A stretch of DNA of 64,000 nt, taken from contig CAXXXL010000003.1 of the NCBI GenBank assembly GCA_963666505.2, positions 558,001 through 622,000 of the forward strand, written 5' to 3'. Source of the DNA: JABGQS01 sp963666505. GTDB lineage: Bacteria; Bacillota; Clostridia; Christensenellales; SZUA-584. The position numbers and the translations under genes are program-made. Every line of letters begins with the position of its first letter. Position 1 is the first letter of the stretch. Below, in pieces: positions 59,507 through 64,000 of the stretch. Under the pieces are notes generated by a model, which did not search any database, had not been told where the DNA came from, and saw only the letters and a program-made list of their open reading frames with translations.

Positions 59507-61648
59507 TTGGAAGCTCTTATAGAAAAAGTAAAACTTCATTACAGCAAAGAAGACCTGGAAGTTTTCACGAGAGCGTATAAAGCCGCCGAAAAGATACACG
59601 AGGGGCAGATGCGCCTTTCCGGCGAGCCTTTTTTCCGTCACCCTTATGAAGTTGCAAGTATACTTATAGACCTTGGACTTGACATATCGACCGTAATAGC
59701 TGGGCTTCTTCACGACAGTATAGAAGATACAGAGCTTACTACGGAAGAGCTCAAAAAACAGTTCGGTGAAGAAGTTACCGCACTTGTGGAAGGCGCAACT
59801 AAGGTAAACAAGGTGGACTTTCTTACAAAAGAAGACCACCAGGCGCATAACCTTAGGAAAATGCTGCTTGCGATGTCGAGCGATATTAGGGTCATACTGG
59901 TAAAGCTGGCGGACAGGCTTCATAATATGCGAACGCTTAAGTATCAGAGCCGGGAAAAACAGCTTGAGAAAGCAAAGGAAACGCTGGAGATATACGCACC
60001 GCTTGCGCACAGGCTTGGTATCAACACCATGAAATGGGAGCTTGAAGACCTGGCTCTAAAGTATATAGACCCAGAGGGATATTATGATATAGCAAGTAAG
60101 CTGACGCTTACAAGGGCGGAGAGAAAAGAGTATATTGAAACAGTCATAAGCAACATTAAGGCGCATCTTGACAAGATAAACGTCAAGGCGGAGATAGAAG
60201 GCCGTCCTAAGCACATTTACAGCATATACAACAAGATCCATAAGCAGGGCAGGGACTTTGATGAAGTTTACGACCTTATCGCAGTCAGGATAATTGTTGA
60301 CAACGTGAGGGACTGCTATGCGGTATTGGGAACTGTCCATACAGTTTGGAAGCCGATTCCTGGCAGGTTCAAGGACTATATAGCCGTGCCCAAGCAGAAC
60401 ATGTATCAGTCAATACACACCACGGTGCTTGGCAACGACGGAAGACCGTTTGAAGTGCAGATAAGAACTAAGGAGATGCATGCGACGGCGGAATACGGTA
60501 TCGCTGCGCACTGGCACTATAAAGAAGGCATCCTTGAAGTTGACAAGATGGACAAGAAACTCTCTTGGCTGAGAGAACTGCTGGAATGGCAGACGGACGC
60601 AAAAGACTCCAAAGAGTTCATGGAGTCGCTCAAGATAGACTTCTTTTCGGACATGGTATACGTATTCACTCCCAAAGGTGATGTTAAGGAGTTCGTACAG
60701 GGAGCCACGCCGCTTGACTTTGCATACAGCATACACTCGGAAATAGGAAACAAGTGTGTAGGGGCAAAGATAAACGGTAAGATAGTGCCGCTCAGCTACG
60801 AACTCGTATCGGGAGATATCGTAGAGATAATGACCAGCTCATCATCACGCGGGCCTTCAAGGGACTGGCTAAAGATAGTTAAGACTACTCAGGCAAAGAG
60901 CAAGATAAGAAACTGGTTCCGAAAAGAGATGAAGGAAGAGAATATCGTCAAAGGCCGGGACATGCTGGAACGTGAGGCCAGACGTAAAGGATATGAGTTC
61001 AAGGTGCTTTTTAAGCCGGAGTGGGTCAAGGGTGTATTTAAGAAATTTACGCTGCAGTCTTTGGAAGACATGTACGCTGCTGTCGGTTACGGCGGTATCA
61101 CAACCGGACAGATACTCACAAAGCTGATAAGCGAATACCGCAAGGAAAACAAGATTGAAGAGATACCGCAGAGTACGCCTACGCATACCAAGAAAACTGT
61201 TTTAAGCGGCGTTGTTGTAAAGGGCTATAACGACATGGTGGTGCGGTTTGCGAAGTGCTGTAACCCGGTTCCGGGGGACAGGATAGTTGGATATATAACA
61301 AGAGGCAGGGGCGTTTCGGTGCACAGGGCAGACTGCCCGAATATAAACCTTGTTGATTTTGAAGAAGACAGGATGATCGAAGTGGCATGGGCAGAGGATG
61401 AAAAATCTTCATATAACGTTGAAATTCAGGTCTCGGCAAACGACAGGCACGGGCTTATTGCCGAGCTTACCAACCAGATATATGACATGGGTTATTCGAT
61501 TACGTCGGTGAACGCAAGGACTGGCAAAAACCACCTGGCTATAATGGAGATTGGGCTGGAAATATCGAGGCTCAGTCAACTTGACGAGATAGTAACAAAA
61601 CTCAAAAAGATATCTGGAGTAAGGGATGTATTCAGGATAAACAAGTAA
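59507..61648 (+). CDS. relA: Bifunctional (p)ppGpp synthetase/hydrolase
   Basis: A 713-residue RelA/SpoT (Rel) protein. The hydrolase domain has an intact HDSIEDT (His69, Asp70), so ppGpp hydrolysis should work. The synthetase domain (about 200-330) includes RFKDYIAVPKQNMYQSIHT, followed by TGS (YVFTPKGDVKEF near 385), a conserved Cys-rich zinc-finger region (FAKCCNPVPGD near 580) and a C-terminal ACT domain. The start is TTG, 3 bases after recJ. It is the central stringent-response enzyme. Confidence 0.96.
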   Translation: MEALIEKVKLHYSKEDLEVFTRAYKAAEKIHEGQMRLSGEPFFRHPYEVASILIDLGLDISTVIAGLLHDSIEDTELTTEELKKQFGEEVTALVEGATKVNKVDFLTKEDHQAHNLRKMLLAMSSDIRVILVKLADRLHNMRTLKYQSREKQLEKAKETLEIYAPLAHRLGINTMKWELEDLALKYIDPEGYYDIASKLTLTRAERKEYIETVISNIKAHLDKINVKAEIEGRPKHIYSIYNKIHKQGRDFDEVYDLIAVRIIVDNVRDCYAVLGTVHTVWKPIPGRFKDYIAVPKQNMYQSIHTTVLGNDGRPFEVQIRTKEMHATAEYGIAAHWHYKEGILEVDKMDKKLSWLRELLEWQTDAKDSKEFMESLKIDFFSDMVYVFTPKGDVKEFVQGATPLDFAYSIHSEIGNKCVGAKINGKIVPLSYELVSGDIVEIMTSSSSRGPSRDWLKIVKTTQAKSKIRNWFRKEMKEENIVKGRDMLEREARRKGYEFKVLFKPEWVKGVFKKFTLQSLEDMYAAVGYGGITTGQILTKLISEYRKENKIEEIPQSTPTHTKKTVLSGVVVKGYNDMVVRFAKCCNPVPGDRIVGYITRGRGVSVHRADCPNINLVDFEEDRMIEVAWAEDEKSSYNVEIQVSANDRHGLIAELTNQIYDMGYSITSVNARTGKNHLAIMEIGLEISRLSQLDEIVTKLKKISGVRDVFRINK

Positions 61649-61658
61649 AGGAAGTTTT

Positions 61659-62105
61659 ATGATAGCAGTTGTGGAAAGGGTCAGCAGAGCAAGCGTAAAA
61701 GTAGACGGGGAAATGGCTGGCAGCATAGGAAAAGGGCTGCTGGTGCTTCTGGGAGCAGCGCAGACGGACGATGAAAAGGATCTTGAATATATAGCGGGAA
61801 AGATAGCGGGTCTAAGGATATTCGAACGTGACAACAAAATGAACGACAGCGTGAGAGATATCGGCGGACAGATATTGCTGGTGTCGCAGTTTACGCTCCT
61901 TGGGGATGCAAGGAAGGGAAGACGCCCCGATTTTAATGCTGCTGCAAAAGCGGATAAAGCAGTAAAATTGTATGAGCAGTGCATCTTAATACTGAGAAAC
62001 ATGGGCATCGATACGCAGACAGGTGTTTTTGGTGCGGATATGAAAGTCGAGTCCGTTGGCGACGGGCCGGTCACGATACTGCTCGATTCAAATAAAAGAT
62101 TTTAG
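61659..62105 (+). CDS. dtd: D-aminoacyl-tRNA deacylase
   Basis: A 148-residue Dtd that removes D-amino acids (and Gly from tRNA-Ala) from tRNA. The catalytic-region motif SQFTLLGD near 80 and the C-terminal GDGPVTILL Gly-Pro motif are present. The length is normal. It starts 10 bases after relA, the usual Firmicutes arrangement. Confidence 0.96.
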   Translation: MIAVVERVSRASVKVDGEMAGSIGKGLLVLLGAAQTDDEKDLEYIAGKIAGLRIFERDNKMNDSVRDIGGQILLVSQFTLLGDARKGRRPDFNAAAKADKAVKLYEQCILILRNMGIDTQTGVFGADMKVESVGDGPVTILLDSNKRF

Positions 62106-62125
62106 ACGACGAAATGGAGTTGAGG

Positions 62126-62752
62126 ATGAAAATTGTACAGATAGCTGTGGGCGTGATGCAGTCAAACTGTTTCCTGGTGTATCGGGAAGGCAGCAAACAG
62201 GCTTTTTTAGTTGATCCGGGTGCACAGCCGGACAGGATTACGGCTCATATAGAGCACTATGGAATAGAAAAGATAACACATATACTTCTGACTCACGGGC
62301 ATTTTGACCACATAGGTGCACTGGCGGAGATGAAAGACAGGACTGGAGCGCTTGTGTGTATCCATGAGAGGGATGCGGATATGCTGACCAGCAATGAAGC
62401 AAACCTTGCTGCTTCGACCGGAGTAACGGTGAAGCAGTGCGAGGCGGATGTTTTGCTTAAAGGCGGAGACGTTGTTGAGGCAGCCGGGTTTGATGTCGAG
62501 GTATTGCATACTCCCGGACATTCAGGCGGAAGCGTCTGCTACCTTACTGAGAACGTTATGTTCTCGGGCGATACGCTTTTCTACAGGTTCTGCGGCAGGA
62601 CGGATTTCCCGGGCAGTAACACAGCAGAATATTACAACACGCTGAACGTGGTTCTAAAGTCGCTTAAGAAGGACTATCACGTATATACCGGGCATGGAAA
62701 AAAAACGACGCTGTTTGACGAGTTCAAGCACAATACTTTTTTTGAAGCATAG
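62126..62752 (+). CDS. MBL-fold hydrolase (glyoxalase II-like)
   Basis: A 208-residue metallo-beta-lactamase-fold protein. THGHFDHIGAL near 57 provides the HxHxDH metal site, HTPGHSGGS near 130 the third His, and GHGKKTT the last His. It resembles the small YcbL/glyoxalase II-type enzymes that often lie between dtd and hemZ. The ATG at 62126 is preferred because GGAG lies 6 bases upstream; an ATG at 62114 is possible. The substrate is not known. Confidence 0.9.
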   Translation: MKIVQIAVGVMQSNCFLVYREGSKQAFLVDPGAQPDRITAHIEHYGIEKITHILLTHGHFDHIGALAEMKDRTGALVCIHERDADMLTSNEANLAASTGVTVKQCEADVLLKGGDVVEAAGFDVEVLHTPGHSGGSVCYLTENVMFSGDTLFYRFCGRTDFPGSNTAEYYNTLNVVLKSLKKDYHVYTGHGKKTTLFDEFKHNTFFEA

Positions 62753-62754
62753 CT

Positions 62755-64000
62755 ATGGTATATCTATATACACAGACACCGGAGTTCTTCAGTCAGATTT
62801 GTGAAGAGATAAGGCTGTTTGTAGACATAAGAAAGATAGAAGAAATAAAGACCGACGATATTGGATGGGACGGTCTTTTTGTTCTGCATTATTTTAAAAC
62901 TGATGGGAATAAAGCAATAAGTTTGACTAAGCTTTATGAAGACGGCATCGCTGCGGGTGAATATGAGTATTCATGCGAGCTTGGCCAAGGAGAACTGGAA
63001 ACTAAACGCAATGCAAAACGTGCAGTTAAGATAAGCGCATATAGGGTGATGAGGCGCAAGTTCAATAAACAGATGCCATGGGGCTCGCTTACCGGAATCA
63101 GGCCTACAAAGCTGCTGCGTGATAGTACGGTAAGGTATGGAGAAAAGGAAGCAAAGAGACTTTTTGTTGAGGAGTTTGACGTTTCAAGACAGAAGTATGA
63201 GTTTGCCAGAGAGATAAACGAAGTTCAGAGTACACTTCTTCCAGACAGTGAAAATGATATAGACGTGTATATAGGTATACCTTTTTGCGTTACGAGATGC
63301 GCATACTGTTCTTTTGCATCGAACACACCGGATGTTTTCCCGATGGCAGAAGGCAAATATATCGAAGCGCTGCTTGATGAGCTTAGCATTGCAAAAGATA
63401 TCATAGGAGAAAGCAGAGTGCGTGCTGTATACATAGGCGGAGGAACGCCGACGGCCATAAGCGACAGGAACCTTGAAAGGGTGCTGAATGTTGCGAAAGA
63501 GCTTGGCGGGGTCGAGTTTACAGTTGAAGCCGGAAGACCGGATACTATATCAGAAAGCAGCCTAGATATAATAAAAAAGAGCGGTGCAGCACGAATAAGC
63601 GTGAATGCGCAGTCGCTGAGGGATGAAACGCTTGAAAGGATAGGGCGGCGGCATACAGCAAAAGAGTTCTTCGAAGCATTCAAGAAGGCAAGGCAGGCGG
63701 GGTTAGCGAATATAAACGTGGACGTTATCGCCGGTTTGCCGGGGGAAACAAAGCAAGACCTGATTAGCACGCTTAAGAGTATAGCGGAGCTTGAACCGGA
63801 GAATATCACTGTCCATACGCTTGCAGTAAAGCGTGCATCGAAGTTTGCAGAGCAGAACATGGACGCTTTCCCGACAAGTACTGATACTCAAGCTGCTCTC
63901 AGCGATGCGGCAGAACTTTTGTCCGGCAGAGGATACAGAGCATACTATATGTACAGGCAGAAATATATGAAGGGAAGCCTTGAGAACGTAGGCTATGCCA
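62755..64000 (+). CDS. hemZ: Coproporphyrinogen dehydrogenase HemZ (partial, runs off the edge)
   Basis: The first 415 codons of a radical SAM protein. The N-terminal domain ends in PWGSLTGIRPTKLLRD (about 102-117), a HemZ-specific block, and the radical SAM cluster motif CVTRCAYC has Cys178, Cys182 and Cys185, followed by GGGTPTAIS near 230. HemZ is a HemN-like protein; activity as a coproporphyrinogen dehydrogenase is assumed from the family but rarely proven. The gene has no stop before base 64000 and continues into the next segment. It lies 2 bases after the MBL gene. Confidence 0.92.
   Translation, partial: MVYLYTQTPEFFSQICEEIRLFVDIRKIEEIKTDDIGWDGLFVLHYFKTDGNKAISLTKLYEDGIAAGEYEYSCELGQGELETKRNAKRAVKISAYRVMRRKFNKQMPWGSLTGIRPTKLLRDSTVRYGEKEAKRLFVEEFDVSRQKYEFAREINEVQSTLLPDSENDIDVYIGIPFCVTRCAYCSFASNTPDVFPMAEGKYIEALLDELSIAKDIIGESRVRAVYIGGGTPTAISDRNLERVLNVAKELGGVEFTVEAGRPDTISESSLDIIKKSGAARISVNAQSLRDETLERIGRRHTAKEFFEAFKKARQAGLANINVDVIAGLPGETKQDLISTLKSIAELEPENITVHTLAVKRASKFAEQNMDAFPTSTDTQAALSDAAELLSGRGYRAYYMYRQKYMKGSLENVGYA

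Overview
The window looks like a chromosomal segment from an anaerobic member of class Clostridia (Firmicutes). Pointers are a SCIFF peptide with its radical SAM maturase, PolC, SepF, DivIVA, SigH, a SigB-type regulon module, T-box and TPP riboswitches, and gene orders such as mrnC-rlmB-yacP-sigH and rpsB-tsf-pyrH-frr-uppS-cdsA-dxr-rseP-ispG-polC. Base composition is moderate, ATA is a very common Ile codon, and TTG starts behind clear ribosome binding sites are frequent. I cannot name the species. No rRNA, tRNA, CRISPR array, prophage or insertion sequence was seen; this is mostly housekeeping DNA with a few unusual regulatory arrangements.

Layout. 1-4.4 kb: YjbQ, two paralogous VanW-domain envelope proteins and a small zinc-ribbon protein. 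4.7-7.4 kb (minus): amt-glnA nitrogen operon behind a leader in which an ANTAR-type hairpin overlaps a terminator. 7.6-13.7 kb: PBP2, MinCDE and Pgi. 13.7-16.2 kb (minus): a diguanylate cyclase and TPP-riboswitch-controlled thiT. 16.3-17.2 kb: a YfbR-type nucleotidase and an NTF2-like protein. 17.2-22.4 kb (minus): mrnC-rlmB-yacP-flavoprotein-sigH followed by a TRM11-like methyltransferase.

22.5-24.5 kb: a leucine-type T-box controlling an AMP-forming acyl-CoA synthetase. 24.5-27.6 kb (minus): a three-gene flavoprotein set resembling anaerobic glycerol-3-phosphate dehydrogenase. 27.7-29.8 kb: SCIFF precursor, SCIFF maturase and a gamma-carbonic anhydrase-like protein. 30.0-32.7 kb (minus): a DUF2087 regulator and a glpP-ackA pair. 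32.8-35.8 kb: an alpha/beta hydrolase, then a RsbV/RsbW/SigB partner-switching module with a degenerate RsbW and a second intact one. 35.9-39.6 kb: HlyD-like protein, YggS, SepF and a repeat-bearing DivIVA. 39.8-42.2 kb: a glycolipid-type glycosyltransferase and a flippase-like membrane protein.

42.2-54.6 kb: the large translation, lipid, isoprenoid and replication cluster from rpsB to polC, with a small PASTA-like protein between frr and uppS. 54.6-64 kb: secD-secF, recJ, relA/spoT, dtd, an MBL-fold hydrolase and hemZ, which runs off the right edge.

The two stretches over 300 bases without a gene are filled by RNA elements: 15947-16254 holds the thiT promoter, TPP aptamer and terminator; 22351-22811 holds the mrnC promoter and the T-box leader. 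Other intergenic gaps are shorter; they contain the listed promoters and terminators or nothing I could recognise. All functions are inferred from sequence by eye; no searches were run.
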